The translations under genes and the position numbers were made by a program. A stretch of 64,000 nt of DNA, taken from IMG/VR virus record IMGVR_UViG_3300044953_000377, positions 1-64,000 of that record. The stretch is one strand, 5' to 3'. Below, one piece after another: positions 8,544-16,359 of the stretch. Each line of letters opens with the position of its first letter. Position 1 is the stretch's first letter. The DNA comes from a virus. A model generated the notes under the pieces. That model made no database searches. It was not told the DNA's origin and saw only the letters and a program-made list of their open reading frames with translations.

Positions 8544-9131
8544 GGTGAGGTAAAGGTATCCCCTAAGAAGCTTAATAATGCTTAGCTATCACAAATAGTA
8601 TCCAGTATAAAAGCAAATGGAGGAGGTGCAGAAATAAAAATAACATCAGACCTTAATGAGCTATATGTAATGTTCTGGAGAGCAAAGGAATGGGGCGGTA
8701 TATTCAATAATTTCAGAGTGAATTTATACACATCCCGAGGATCAAAATTCGTGGGAACTTATCTAGTAGGAGGGTAAATTAAATTTGACAACTGTAAAAA
8801 AGGAACGCTAAAACAGTTGGTATCCGGAAATATAGGTAATATAGTATCTTCAGAGGCTGCTTCTACTGCTCAAGGTAAAAAGGCTTACGTAAAATCACAA
8901 GGAGAAGGATATGTTAATGTGAGATCTAGTGCAGAAGCTAATACTGGAGCAGTTAATAATTTAATCTATAAACACACGGATAAGAGCACGCCTATTGGAT
9001 TAGTATTATCTAGTACTGTAGCAAAAAGTACAAAAATAGGTGACAAAACCTGGTATAAATTACAATTTCCTACTAAAAAAGGTAGGTATGAGTATGGATG
9101 GGTAAGAGCTGACACTGTAGATTTAAAATAA
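8544..9131 (+). pseudogene. former C-terminal part of the preceding gene, with an SH3b-like domain
   Basis: This stretch stays in the frame of the 7182 gene. Stops are TAA 8541, TAG 8583 and TAA 8775; between them the translation is protein-like, with IKITSDLNELYVMFWRAKEW in the first piece. The last 104 residues (from 8817) resemble a bacterial SH3 domain: VNVRSSAEANTGAV, IGLVLSS, WYKLQF and YGWVRADTVDL. All three stops are one C-to-T change from a Gln codon and there is no frameshift. Either the gene decayed recently, or these stops are read through, or the last part is reinitiated; I favour decay. Confidence 0.65.
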
Positions 9132-9155
9132 TCGAAATTTTTAATTAATTTAGGG

Positions 9156-9162
9156 GTATAAT
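9156..9162 (+). promoter_or_regulatory. GTATAAT promoter-like element
   Basis: GTATAAT follows a T/A-rich stretch and ends 14 bases before the ATG at 9177. The same heptamer precedes the genes at 27671 and 41176. It could be a variant of the late element or a host-type -10 box. Confidence 0.4.
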
Positions 9163-9176
9163 CATAAACAGAGATT

Positions 9177-9713
9177 ATGCCCCTTATTATTGTAGAAGGA
9201 CCCAGAAAATCTGGAAAATCTTATCTAATAGAAAATCAAAAAGAACTTCCCGTTTTTAAATTTGATTTTAATTCAAACTTTACTGCATGGGATTTTGGTA
9301 AACAATCGGAACAAATACATTGGTTTGGATTAGGTAAAGAAGTCATGCTGCATGAATTAAATAACAGCGGATTTTTACCTAAAATGCTAGTAGATCGAGG
9401 AATACTTACTAATTCAGTATGGGGTGTTTTCCAAGGAAGAGTCACTATAAAACAAGCAGAAGCAGATCTAGTAAATTTTAGAAGGAGGGGCTTTTTCAAT
9501 AACGTATCTATAGTATTAGTTAGAGGGGAATGGCAAGAAAAAAGAACTAAGGATATTTGGGATCAGGACGATAAAAGAGGCGAGGAAGAAAGATCCCTTT
9601 TTGATCGGTTTTCTTTAGTTTTAAGAGGACTTGGTGTTAACGTGAAGATCTTTGATAATAAATTCGATTTAAAGTCCGTAGTACGCTTTAAACAAGAAAT
9701 TAGAAATATTTAA
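9177..9713 (+). CDS. P-loop kinase-like protein (nucleotide kinase family)
   Basis: A 178-residue protein with a Walker A motif GPRKSGKS at residues 8-15 and a later LVDRGILTNSVWG segment that resembles the DRx lid/base region of thymidylate or deoxynucleoside kinases. A C-terminal RGLGVNVKIFDNK strand fits the Rossmann-like core. Substrate cannot be read from the sequence; a nucleotide or small-molecule kinase is most likely. It ends 3 bases before the asparagine synthetase gene and probably shares its transcript. Confidence 0.7.
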   Translation: MPLIIVEGPRKSGKSYLIENQKELPVFKFDFNSNFTAWDFGKQSEQIHWFGLGKEVMLHELNNSGFLPKMLVDRGILTNSVWGVFQGRVTIKQAEADLVNFRRRGFFNNVSIVLVRGEWQEKRTKDIWDQDDKRGEEERSLFDRFSLVLRGLGVNVKIFDNKFDLKSVVRFKQEIRNI

Positions 9714-9716
9714 AAT

Positions 9717-11132
9717 ATGTGTGGAATATTAGTAGCAAAAAGACCTAGCGAGGAAAGAATTCTATCTATAGCGCACAGAGGAATCGAATATAATGCAATT
9801 TACAAAGACGAGCTATGTCTTGTACATCACCGATTGCCTATTCAAACAATAGATGGAGATTCTTGGTCACAGCCTATACAAATAGGTGAAGATAGATGGC
9901 TTCTTTTTAACGGGGAGATTTTTAATTATGGAGATTATGAATCAGATACAGCATATCTCCAATCTCTTTTCTCTACGTTTCAGTTTGGTGGACTGGGAAT
10001 TTTAAAATCTCTATATGACCCACATGTGATTTCTTGGGATGGATTTTGGGCTATAGTTTTAGTTGATACTAAAAAGAGAGAGCTTTACGCCTTTACTGAT
10101 CCTTTAGGTAAAAAATGTTTATATAGAAATGACAAAGGAGAAATCTGTTCAGAAATAAAAGGACTTTATGAACCCGATGAAAAAATGGAGTTAGACTATT
10201 CATTCTTTTCTGGTGTAACTAAATATGGATATATTCCTACCGAACAAACTCCCCTTTCTAATATTAAAAAATTAGAACCTAACAGATTCTATAAATGGAG
10301 CTTAGATTATCCATCGATTGTGGAGGTTTCAGATCCATATTATAACTTTCATTTTTTTGAAGCTGGCTTACAAACATATGACGACCGATGCGAATGGCTC
10401 TTTGAAAAAATGGAAAAGTCCGTAGAAAACAGATTGTTATCTAAAAATTATCCAACGTCTCTCCTTTTATCAGGGGGATTAGATTCATCCATAATAGCAG
10501 GACTTTTACTTAAACTTGGGTCAGATGTAAGTTTTTACTCTATATCTAACGGGAAGGACGAAGACTACGTTAAAGCATGTAAGTACTATTGGGGAGTGGA
10601 GTCAAAAAGATTAGACTACAACATAGATCTTGAAAGTGAAGAAGGCAAAATGGGGCTTATAGAGATTTATAAAAAATGGAACGAATCACCAGTAGACATG
10701 GGAAGTGTAGTTCCTCAGTATCATTTATTTGACGCTATTAAGAAAAACTCAAACACTAGGATAGTTATTTCAGGAGATGGAGCAGATGAATTATTTGGAG
10801 GATATCGAAGAATCAACGAGTATGACTCACAGCAGTCTGACATTTTTCATGAGTTGACATACTATCATTTACCAAGATTGGATAAATTATCTATGGCACA
10901 CACATTAGAATTAAGAAGTCCTTTCTTAAATCATGACATAGTTAGATTTGCAATAAATCTTCCCTTTGAAGAAAGAAAGCATAAAAAAATTCTAAAAGAC
11001 ACATTCAAAGGATTAGTCCCGGACTCGGTTATAGAAAGAAGCAAACTTCCATTGAAAAATAATAAAATTGTAGGGGATCAGATAGCTTATAGAAAAGAAA
11101 TCATTAATCTTTTTCTAGGAGTTTCCGTTTGA
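9717..11132 (+). CDS. asnB: asparagine synthetase, glutamine-hydrolysing (AsnB-like)
   Basis: A 471-residue two-domain enzyme. The N-terminus MCGILVAKR exposes catalytic Cys2 of the glutaminase domain, followed by HRGIEYNAIY, HHRLPI and FNGEIFNYG. The synthetase domain carries the PP-loop LLLSGGLDSSI near residues 249-259 and SGDGADELFGGY near 352. Family enzymes form an amide from Asp (or another carboxylate) with Gln as nitrogen donor and ATP. It is shorter than E. coli AsnB (554 residues). Homologues in O-antigen clusters amidate sugar uronic acids, so with the glycan island nearby that substrate is possible. Its 3' end overlaps the convergent ATP-grasp gene by 18 bases. Confidence 0.9.
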   Translation: MCGILVAKRPSEERILSIAHRGIEYNAIYKDELCLVHHRLPIQTIDGDSWSQPIQIGEDRWLLFNGEIFNYGDYESDTAYLQSLFSTFQFGGLGILKSLYDPHVISWDGFWAIVLVDTKKRELYAFTDPLGKKCLYRNDKGEICSEIKGLYEPDEKMELDYSFFSGVTKYGYIPTEQTPLSNIKKLEPNRFYKWSLDYPSIVEVSDPYYNFHFFEAGLQTYDDRCEWLFEKMEKSVENRLLSKNYPTSLLLSGGLDSSIIAGLLLKLGSDVSFYSISNGKDEDYVKACKYYWGVESKRLDYNIDLESEEGKMGLIEIYKKWNESPVDMGSVVPQYHLFDAIKKNSNTRIVISGDGADELFGGYRRINEYDSQQSDIFHELTYYHLPRLDKLSMAHTLELRSPFLNHDIVRFAINLPFEERKHKKILKDTFKGLVPDSVIERSKLPLKNNKIVGDQIAYRKEIINLFLGVSV

Positions 11133-12608
11133 TTTAACTATATTAACACCTGCGATAGGATCGCCTTTAGCATCTTTAGGTGAATATCCCTCCGGTCTAT
11201 CAGTAAATACAAAGTCTTCAGAAGGATCTACCACTAAGCCAGCAGCACTAAGAAAATCCCTATTTAATAAAAGAGGCGTACTTTTCTCTGTTCTATCAAC
11301 TAAAGAGAATTTAACTTTTTTGTAAACAAGCCCATTGAAATCTACGTCAAGATTAACAACTGCTCTTCTGTGTATTTTTTCTCCGACTTCTGCTTTAGAT
11401 TGGCCTACTATTTTATTAATAAATTCCTGATTTCCTAGTTTCCAATGAACACTCCCGTCGACTTCTTCTATGCTGTCAGCGTGTAAGCTACAAGAAGTAG
11501 CTCCGTTTCCTGTATCAAGTTTACCTACGAAAGTTCCTATACCAGAAATAGTAACCATTTCTCTAAATCCAGTAATTTTTTTAGGCTTAACCCAGTTTTT
11601 CTTGTCTAGTAAGAAATCTACAACCATGTCAGTTACTGGTATATCTGCTGTTTTTTCTATTCCAGTTGTTCCAGGAGAAGCATTAACCTCTAAAACATAA
11701 GGTTTTTCTTCACCGTCCCCCTCCCTTGTTTTTTCTACTATTATATCAACTCCACACCATAAACATCCGGTAGCTTTTGCAGATTCAATGGCTATTTTTT
11801 CAATATTCTCACTCAGCTTTACTTTTTCTGTGTCACCACCAAGTGAGAAGTTAGTTCTAAAATCTCCCTTTATTTTTATTCTTTTCATAGCTGCTATGAC
11901 CTTGTATTCTCTACCAGCCATACCATCACTTTCTGCAACAACGTGTATTCTTAAATCGTAATCTGCATCTATTTTTTCTTGTAGTACTATTTCAGTTCCG
12001 GGAGCTAAATACCAAAGTGCCTGTAGAGTAGAAATTAACGAAGGTCTAGAATCTATCATAAAAACACCAATTCCTTTAGTTCCTGATAAGAATTTACAAA
12101 CAACCGGGTATTTTCCACCAACCTCATCTACTGCCTTGTCTATATCTGCCTCGCATGATATTAGTGATGTTCTAGGAACCGGTATTTTAGCTAACTGAAG
12201 TTTTCTTGTTGTTTGTAATTTGTCTTCACACATGATAACAGAATCATATGAGTTAACACATGGAAACCCCAAATCCTCCATCTTTTTGAAGAATCCCTTA
12301 GCTGCGTTATTTTTAATAGATGATCTTCTAGTTAAAACTATCGTTCTATCTAAATATATTTCTTGTTGTTTTCCTCCCCTACTGGAGATTAGAAAAGTAC
12401 CCTTATTTGTTTTTTGTATAGCACTTTTTTCTGTGTCTAATATTATACATCTAACACCCCTTTCTTCACAGATTTTCATTATTTTATCTGTGCTTGGGGC
12501 ATTCTTTAAACTTTTACCAAGTTTTGTAGTTAAGATAACTACAGTTAGAGTCCTTTCTTTTCCTTTTACTCCCTTAAAAACAAACTTTTCTAATAATGAA
12601 GAATCCAT
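11115..12608 (-). CDS. RimK-type ATP-grasp ligase fused to a retropepsin-like domain
   Basis: A roughly 497-residue protein if it starts at the ATG at 12608; an upstream TTG at 12629 is less likely because a TATATA element lies between. The middle is an ATP-grasp domain: VVCKFLSGTKGIGVFM near the ATP-binding strand and VLEVNASPGTTGIEK at about residues 304-318. The C-terminal third carries GKLDTGNGATSCSLHAD (Asp near residue 365), typical of the RimK-linked aspartic-protease-like family once called ATP-dependent zinc protease (PF05618). RimK ligases add amino acids, often Glu, to a carboxylate end. The next gene upstream on this strand encodes a poly-acidic protein. Target unknown. Confidence 0.82.
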   Translation of the reverse strand: MDSSLLEKFVFKGVKGKERTLTVVILTTKLGKSLKNAPSTDKIMKICEERGVRCIILDTEKSAIQKTNKGTFLISSRGGKQQEIYLDRTIVLTRRSSIKNNAAKGFFKKMEDLGFPCVNSYDSVIMCEDKLQTTRKLQLAKIPVPRTSLISCEADIDKAVDEVGGKYPVVCKFLSGTKGIGVFMIDSRPSLISTLQALWYLAPGTEIVLQEKIDADYDLRIHVVAESDGMAGREYKVIAAMKRIKIKGDFRTNFSLGGDTEKVKLSENIEKIAIESAKATGCLWCGVDIIVEKTREGDGEEKPYVLEVNASPGTTGIEKTADIPVTDMVVDFLLDKKNWVKPKKITGFREMVTISGIGTFVGKLDTGNGATSCSLHADSIEEVDGSVHWKLGNQEFINKIVGQSKAEVGEKIHRRAVVNLDVDFNGLVYKKVKFSLVDRTEKSTPLLLNRDFLSAAGLVVDPSEDFVFTDRPEGYSPKDAKGDPIAGVNIVKSNGNS

Positions 12609-12610
12609 AA

Positions 12611-12621
12611 TGTATATATTC
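12611..12621 (-). promoter_or_regulatory. GAATATATACA late-promoter-like element
   Basis: Read on the minus strand this is GAATATATACA, directly before the ATG at 12608. A similar GAATATATA precedes the gp25 gene. It supports the ATG at 12608 as start of the ATP-grasp gene. Confidence 0.4.
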
Positions 12622-12627
12622 TTAAAC

Positions 12628-12659
12628 AAAGAAAAAGCCCAGATTTTAATCTAGGCTTT
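12628..12659 (-). terminator. rho-independent terminator for the acidic-protein operon
   Basis: On the minus strand AAAGCC and AGAT pair with their complements around one mismatch and a four-base loop, followed by TTTTTCTTTG. It lies 27 bases after the stop of the poly-acidic protein gene and before the ATP-grasp gene, separating two minus-strand units. Confidence 0.75.
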
Positions 12660-12685
12660 AATTTATTATAGTCTTTTATTTAATC

Positions 12686-13363
12686 TTATTTTCCAAAGAA
12701 ATTATCAAACCTTATAACTTCAGTTTCAACATTTTCTTCGCCTAGATCTGATTCGTCCTCTTCCTCAACTTCTTCCTCCTCATCATCCTCGTCCTCTTCA
12801 TCCTCGTTGTCGTCCTCTTCATCCTCGTCGTCCTCTTCTTCCTCGTCTTCATCTTCTTCTTCAGAGTCTTCGTCCTCATCTTCGTCCTCATCTTCGTCCT
12901 CATCTTCGTCCTCTTCTTCCTCGTCCTCGTCCTCTTCTTCAAAGTCCTCTTCTTCAGAGTCTTCGTCCTCATCTTCTTCTTCAGAGTCTTCGTCCTTATC
13001 TTCGTCCTCTTCTTCCTCGTCTTCATCTTCTTCTTCAGAGTCTTCGTCCTCATCTTCTTCTTCAGATTCTTCGTCCTCATCTTCGTCCTCATCTTCGTCC
13101 TCTTCTTCCTCGTTCTCTTCTTCAGAGTCTTCGTCCTCATCTTCTTCTTCGGAGTCTTCGTCCTCGTCCTCGTCCTCTTCTTCAGAGTCTTCGTCCTTGT
13201 CCTCTTCTTCGGAGTCTTCGTCCTCGTCCTCTTCTTCGAAGTCCATTTCCTCGTCTTCTTCCTCCTCTTCTATCTCCATATCGTTCCAGAAGTCGTTGTC
13301 TTCAGGTAGTTCTTGAGGCTTTTTATAGCTAAATTCCTCAAAAGTTAATATCTTCCTATCCAT
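12686..13363 (-). CDS. poly-Asp/Glu acidic protein, putative packaged head protein
   Basis: A 225-residue protein; from about residue 28 to 205 it is almost entirely Asp, Glu and some Ser, in units such as EDEDSEEED. The N-terminus MDRKILTFEEFSYKKPQE has the hydrophobic xFEEF leader pattern of nearby proteins, and the C-terminus (EVIRFDNFFGK) is an ordinary sequence. The underlying DNA is a degenerate GAA/GAC/GAT repeat. T4 prohead core proteins include acidic members, so a core or DNA-mimic role is possible. The antisense Ser-rich frame is a by-product of the codon repeats. It is last in a three-gene minus-strand unit ending in a terminator. Confidence 0.8.
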   Translation of the reverse strand: MDRKILTFEEFSYKKPQELPEDNDFWNDMEIEEEEEDEEMDFEEEDEDEDSEEEDKDEDSEEEDEDEDEDSEEEDEDEDSEEENEEEEDEDEDEDEDEESEEEDEDEDSEEEDEDEEEEDEDKDEDSEEEDEDEDSEEEDFEEEDEDEEEEDEDEDEDEDEDEDEDSEEEDEDEEEEDDEDEEDDNEDEEDEDDEEEEVEEEDESDLGEENVETEVIRFDNFFGK

Positions 13364-13376
13364 TTTTTTTATTTTT

Positions 13377-13628
13377 TTATTCAGTTACTCCTATAGAAGC
13401 TCCGCTTCCTGTTTCAGTTGCTCCATATCCAGGATAGTCTATTTTAGATGTCTTATTAAAAACAGCATCTTTATATCCTACATAGTCATATGCAGACTCC
13501 GGGGTGATCTTATGAAATCCAGTTCTATCTTCTTTACTAAGGTTATCGGGATTCCATGGATCATTTGCGACCTTCATAAAGTCCTTATAGCTTAATATTT
13601 CTCTTTTTTTTACGTTTCTTTGGTTCAT
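13377..13628 (-). CDS. small protein of unknown function
   Basis: An 83-residue protein, 2 bases after the 13631 gene and 13 bases before the poly-acidic gene on the same strand. Its N-terminus (REILSYKDFMKVA) again shows the hydrophobic-xKDF pattern. The rest is Tyr/Gly/Asp-rich with no recognised domain. Confidence 0.65.
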   Translation of the reverse strand: MNQRNVKKREILSYKDFMKVANDPWNPDNLSKEDRTGFHKITPESAYDYVGYKDAVFNKTSKIDYPGYGATETGSGASIGVTE

Positions 13629-13630
13629 AC

Positions 13631-14368
13631 TTACTTATTGAATTGTAGAACACTGGATAAACCAGATTTCATTGCTTTTGTATATATATCAGGATTTCTT
13701 TCACCCGCTGCCTGTATTTCATTTTGAATTTTTTGCTTGTCTGCAGTTGTCACGCTAGAAGTTGATAATACATCGCCTAATTTAAATCCACATATCTTAT
13801 CAGAAATCATTTTTTCAATGTTATTCATAAATTTAGTGTTGTTAATAGCATTAGTTAAAGCTTCTCTTAATCCTGCTGCTATAGTACCACCAAATCCAGT
13901 ATTAGTATCTAATTGCATACCTAATCGTGGTAATAAATATTCTATTCCTCTTTCTTGTAATGTTTCAGATAAACCTTCTACTATAGCTACCGCCCAGTTC
14001 TTACATGAACCTGACCCAAAATATTTACCAAGCTCTGTCCAATGCACCTGCTCGATTACGTTTCTGATTACTTGATAAAAGAATGTGGGTTGTCCGTTCT
14101 CATCCATTCCGTTAATACCAAATTTTTGAGCCGCCCAGTCTATAATATAATCTTTGAAAGTATCTGTAAAACCTCCCCCTAAAGATCTAAAAAATGAGGT
14201 AAATATATTTTCATTTATTTCACTCTCGGTAAGTCCTTCTGATTGCATTCTAAGATATTCGTTTTCTAGCATTGCCATTTCTTCCCTATAATGACTGATG
14301 TCTAAATTACGTCCCTCAGATTCGTTCCTGGACTCTAATATAAATTTTGAATAACTACGAATAACCAT
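13631..14368 (-). CDS. putative internal head protein with ILE-S leader
   Basis: A 245-residue protein, first of a minus-strand operon with its own promoter-like element. MVIRSYSKFILE followed by Ser-13 is one of the clearest leader/cleavage matches in the window. The body has helical segments and a Gly-rich, mildly hydrophobic middle (SLGGGFTDTFKDYI; GFGGTIAAGLREAL). No family recognised. The leader places it with the plus-strand internal-protein candidates although it is transcribed from the other strand. Confidence 0.75.
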   Translation of the reverse strand: MVIRSYSKFILESRNESEGRNLDISHYREEMAMLENEYLRMQSEGLTESEINENIFTSFFRSLGGGFTDTFKDYIIDWAAQKFGINGMDENGQPTFFYQVIRNVIEQVHWTELGKYFGSGSCKNWAVAIVEGLSETLQERGIEYLLPRLGMQLDTNTGFGGTIAAGLREALTNAINNTKFMNNIEKMISDKICGFKLGDVLSTSSVTTADKQKIQNEIQAAGERNPDIYTKAMKSGLSSVLQFNK

Positions 14369-14386
14369 TGGGTTTTACTTTTATAG

Positions 14387-14394
14387 TATATATC
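14387..14394 (-). promoter_or_regulatory. GATATATA late-promoter-like element (minus strand)
   Basis: GATATATA on the minus strand ends 18 bases before the ATG at 14368. A plus-strand copy of the same octamer at 14414-14421 drives the divergent gene, so this 60-base gap looks like a divergent promoter pair. Confidence 0.5.
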
Positions 14395-14413
14395 ATTTTA
14401 TCTTAAAGAATCC

Positions 14414-14421
14414 GATATATA
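14414..14421 (+). promoter_or_regulatory. GATATATA late-promoter-like element (plus strand)
   Basis: GATATATA ends 7 bases before the ATG at 14429. It is the partner of the minus-strand copy at 14387-14394. Confidence 0.45.
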
Positions 14422-14428
14422 TGATGAA

Positions 14429-14833
14429 ATGCCTAGAATTTTAAAGATCGATAATTTTGAAAAAGACTTCAAGCCAGAGTACGGATTAGACTCGGATGGC
14501 TCTTGTTATATAGTAAAATCACCTTTCTATATAGAGATAATATCATCCTATGAAATAGAGGAATTAGGTACACCTCCTAAGATTAAACCCGTGTGGAGCA
14601 GAATAAAGCTTATGCAAAATGATATAATAAGTGTAACTAAATCTGGCTGTTTTGCGCAATTAAAAGATTATGACGGATTTGTTGAATGTAAGCCAGAAAA
14701 TCTATCCAGAGAGGGGGAACCTAAATTTGATAGATTTCCTAAAGAAATGCTAAGAAAAATAGGGAAGGATATTATAAATTCTAAACCAATGACTTTTGAG
14801 GAGAGAGGTAAAATAATTATTGCTAGAACATGA
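14429..14833 (+). CDS. protein of unknown function
   Basis: A 134-residue soluble protein with alternating strands and helices; no domain recognised. Its start (MPRILKIDNFEKDFKPE) loosely resembles the local leader pattern but has no clear cleavage site. It overlaps the next gene by 4 bases, suggesting coupled translation with that leader-bearing protein. Confidence 0.65.
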   Translation: MPRILKIDNFEKDFKPEYGLDSDGSCYIVKSPFYIEIISSYEIEELGTPPKIKPVWSRIKLMQNDIISVTKSGCFAQLKDYDGFVECKPENLSREGEPKFDRFPKEMLRKIGKDIINSKPMTFEERGKIIIART

Positions 14834-15387
14834 GAAGAATATTTAGCTTCGCTCAATTTATAAATGAAAGCAGTGCTGCTGGCAATATGGACAGAACATA
14901 CAGTGTTCCTTTTGCTTACACTTCTAATGATCCTAAAGATGGATACAACAGTAAAACCTTCGTTGATGATCTTGAATCTATTTTTATAGAAAAACCAGAA
15001 CTTAAGGAAGAGATCACTAAATTTATATCGACCACAATGAAAGTATCTTCCGTAGAACAGCTTTCATCCAAGCCTTTTTCTGAAATAATTAAAATAATAC
15101 CGGAAATAGAAAGAATTATAGAAGCGGGGGAATACGAACCGGAGGAAGCTATGCCTGGGGGTGCTATTTTGTTTATTAGAAATAAGATGTTAAAAAGTGG
15201 CTTTGGAGCAGATTTTTATCTCAATAGTCACGGAACAAAAATTGAAGTAGTTACCGAAGATGAGAAGGGAATGGAAAAGGTTTATATGTTTAAATCAGAT
15301 AAATTTCCTTTTGAAAGATTCAATTTTACAGATGAGGAAAAGCAGGAAACTGAGGATCTTATTAATCAAAGAAAGTCTAACTCTTAA
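14830..15387 (+). CDS. putative internal head protein with INE-S leader
   Basis: A 185-residue protein. MRRIFSFAQFINE followed by Ser-14 closely mirrors T4 internal-protein leaders (xxYQEFIAEA) and fits the (I/L)xE rule. The remainder is a mixed helical/strand domain I do not recognise. Its 3' end overlaps the convergent gene at 15377 by 11 bases. Confidence 0.75.
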   Translation: MRRIFSFAQFINESSAAGNMDRTYSVPFAYTSNDPKDGYNSKTFVDDLESIFIEKPELKEEITKFISTTMKVSSVEQLSSKPFSEIIKIIPEIERIIEAGEYEPEEAMPGGAILFIRNKMLKSGFGADFYLNSHGTKIEVVTEDEKGMEKVYMFKSDKFPFERFNFTDEEKQETEDLINQRKSNS

Positions 15388-16108
15388 ACCTATTCATTAT
15401 CATATCTATAGATTTTTCTTTACTTAGCTCTGTCCCTGTTTCCATATCGATCTCTTTAGAGACTTCAGCAACAAGAACACAGTCATACTGATCTGAAAAA
15501 TCTTTTATATTGCTTTTTAAAAACCTTTTTATTTTAGAAATATCTTTTGTTGTTTCACAAAGAGGATCCAATAACTCCGTCATAAGAAGTGCCACATTTT
15601 CTTTTTGTGATATTTTTACTATTGAAAAAAACCATGTAAATATTCTCATTGTTTTTTCGCCTTTCTTTCTAATTACTAAAAACCCTTGATCCCATAAATT
15701 ATATTTGGAGCAGTAACTTTCTACATCTACTAAAGAATTGTACTTCTTAAAAAAATCATTATTTTCCTCGATAAAATTATCAATCGTGCTAATTGAGTTC
15801 TTAGCAATTTCTTCTATTTCCCTAGTATAATCTAAATTTTTGTCTAGCATATTATATAAATAATCCTTGTCTTCCTCAGTCATTTTAGCTAAGGTCTTTG
15901 GGCTAAACTCTGTGTTTTTGATAAAGCTCTCTAAATCTTTCCTAATTGACAGAAGTGTTTTAAAATATCTTTCAAATCCTGGTTTATTAAAGTTTTCTTT
16001 AACCTTCATAAGATAGACCATTAGAACATAGTACTTATACTCTAAATCTATTGGATCTTCTAAAAACCAGTATGGTCTCATTTCTGATATGTATGGGCTC
16101 TTTTCCAT
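15377..16108 (-). CDS. helical protein of unknown function
   Basis: A 243-residue mostly helical protein with several Lys/Glu-rich segments and no leader of the local type. No family recognised. It is transcribed alone on the minus strand from the intergenic region that also faces the glycan island. Confidence 0.6.
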   Translation of the reverse strand: MEKSPYISEMRPYWFLEDPIDLEYKYYVLMVYLMKVKENFNKPGFERYFKTLLSIRKDLESFIKNTEFSPKTLAKMTEEDKDYLYNMLDKNLDYTREIEEIAKNSISTIDNFIEENNDFFKKYNSLVDVESYCSKYNLWDQGFLVIRKKGEKTMRIFTWFFSIVKISQKENVALLMTELLDPLCETTKDISKIKRFLKSNIKDFSDQYDCVLVAEVSKEIDMETGTELSKEKSIDMIMNRFKS

Positions 16109-16115
16109 TTATTAT

Positions 16116-16124
16116 TATATATAG
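16116..16124 (-). promoter_or_regulatory. TATATA late-promoter-like element (minus strand)
   Basis: Read on the minus strand, CTATATATAATAATAA runs into the ATG at 16108. It is a variant of the element seen before other transcription units. Confidence 0.35.
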
Positions 16125-16219
16125 AAAAACACTAAATTATTCACATAAAAAAATATTTTTAAAAACCTGAAACTATCCTGCGTACAAGGACTAAAATTTT
16201 TACCTTGTAAATCCCAGGC

Positions 16220-16227
16220 TATAAATA
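16220..16227 (+). promoter_or_regulatory. TATAAATA, exact T4 late promoter core
   Basis: TATAAATA is identical to the T4 late promoter -10 element recognised by the phage sigma factor gp55. It ends 18 bases before the ATG at 16246, at the front of the long plus-strand glycan island, which suggests late expression of the island. The surrounding 16109-16245 gap shows nothing else. Confidence 0.55.
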
Positions 16228-16245
16228 CTATCTTATTTTAATCCT

Positions 16246-16359
16246 ATGAGCCCCCAGTTTTTAGTTATAGCACATTACACAGAAAACACTTTATACGAAG
16301 CACTCGCTGGCAATCTTAAGCAGACTTTGGCAAAATTTAAAATAAAATTCATTACATAA
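16246..16359 (+). pseudogene. N-terminal fragment of a glycosyltransferase-like gene
   Basis: A 37-residue frame (MSPQFLVIAHYTENTLYEAL and onward) ending in TAA. Its pattern, a hydrophobic strand followed by xYTENTLYE and then a helix and KFKIKFIT, matches the first 35 residues of the glycosyltransferase-like proteins at 16772 and 18129 (xIIAYCTNDPYYLGL, FISFYSGDSYYE). It stops abruptly where an HNH endonuclease gene begins, so it is probably the stub of a gene broken by that insertion. It could also be a short expressed peptide. Confidence 0.55.

Noticed and set aside
8541-8777. Genome-wide stop-codon recoding to Gln
   Set aside because: TAA, TAG and TGA all end many genes cleanly with the next gene starting at once (for example 383, 32509, 41153, 5445), so a global code change does not fit.
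12807-13316. A 169-residue poly-Ser frame on the plus strand and a Lys/Thr/Arg-rich frame on the minus strand (12742-13140)
   Set aside because: Both are other-frame readings of the GAA/GAC/GAT repeat encoding the acidic protein; only the acidic frame has ordinary protein sequence at both ends, a leader-like start and a terminator.
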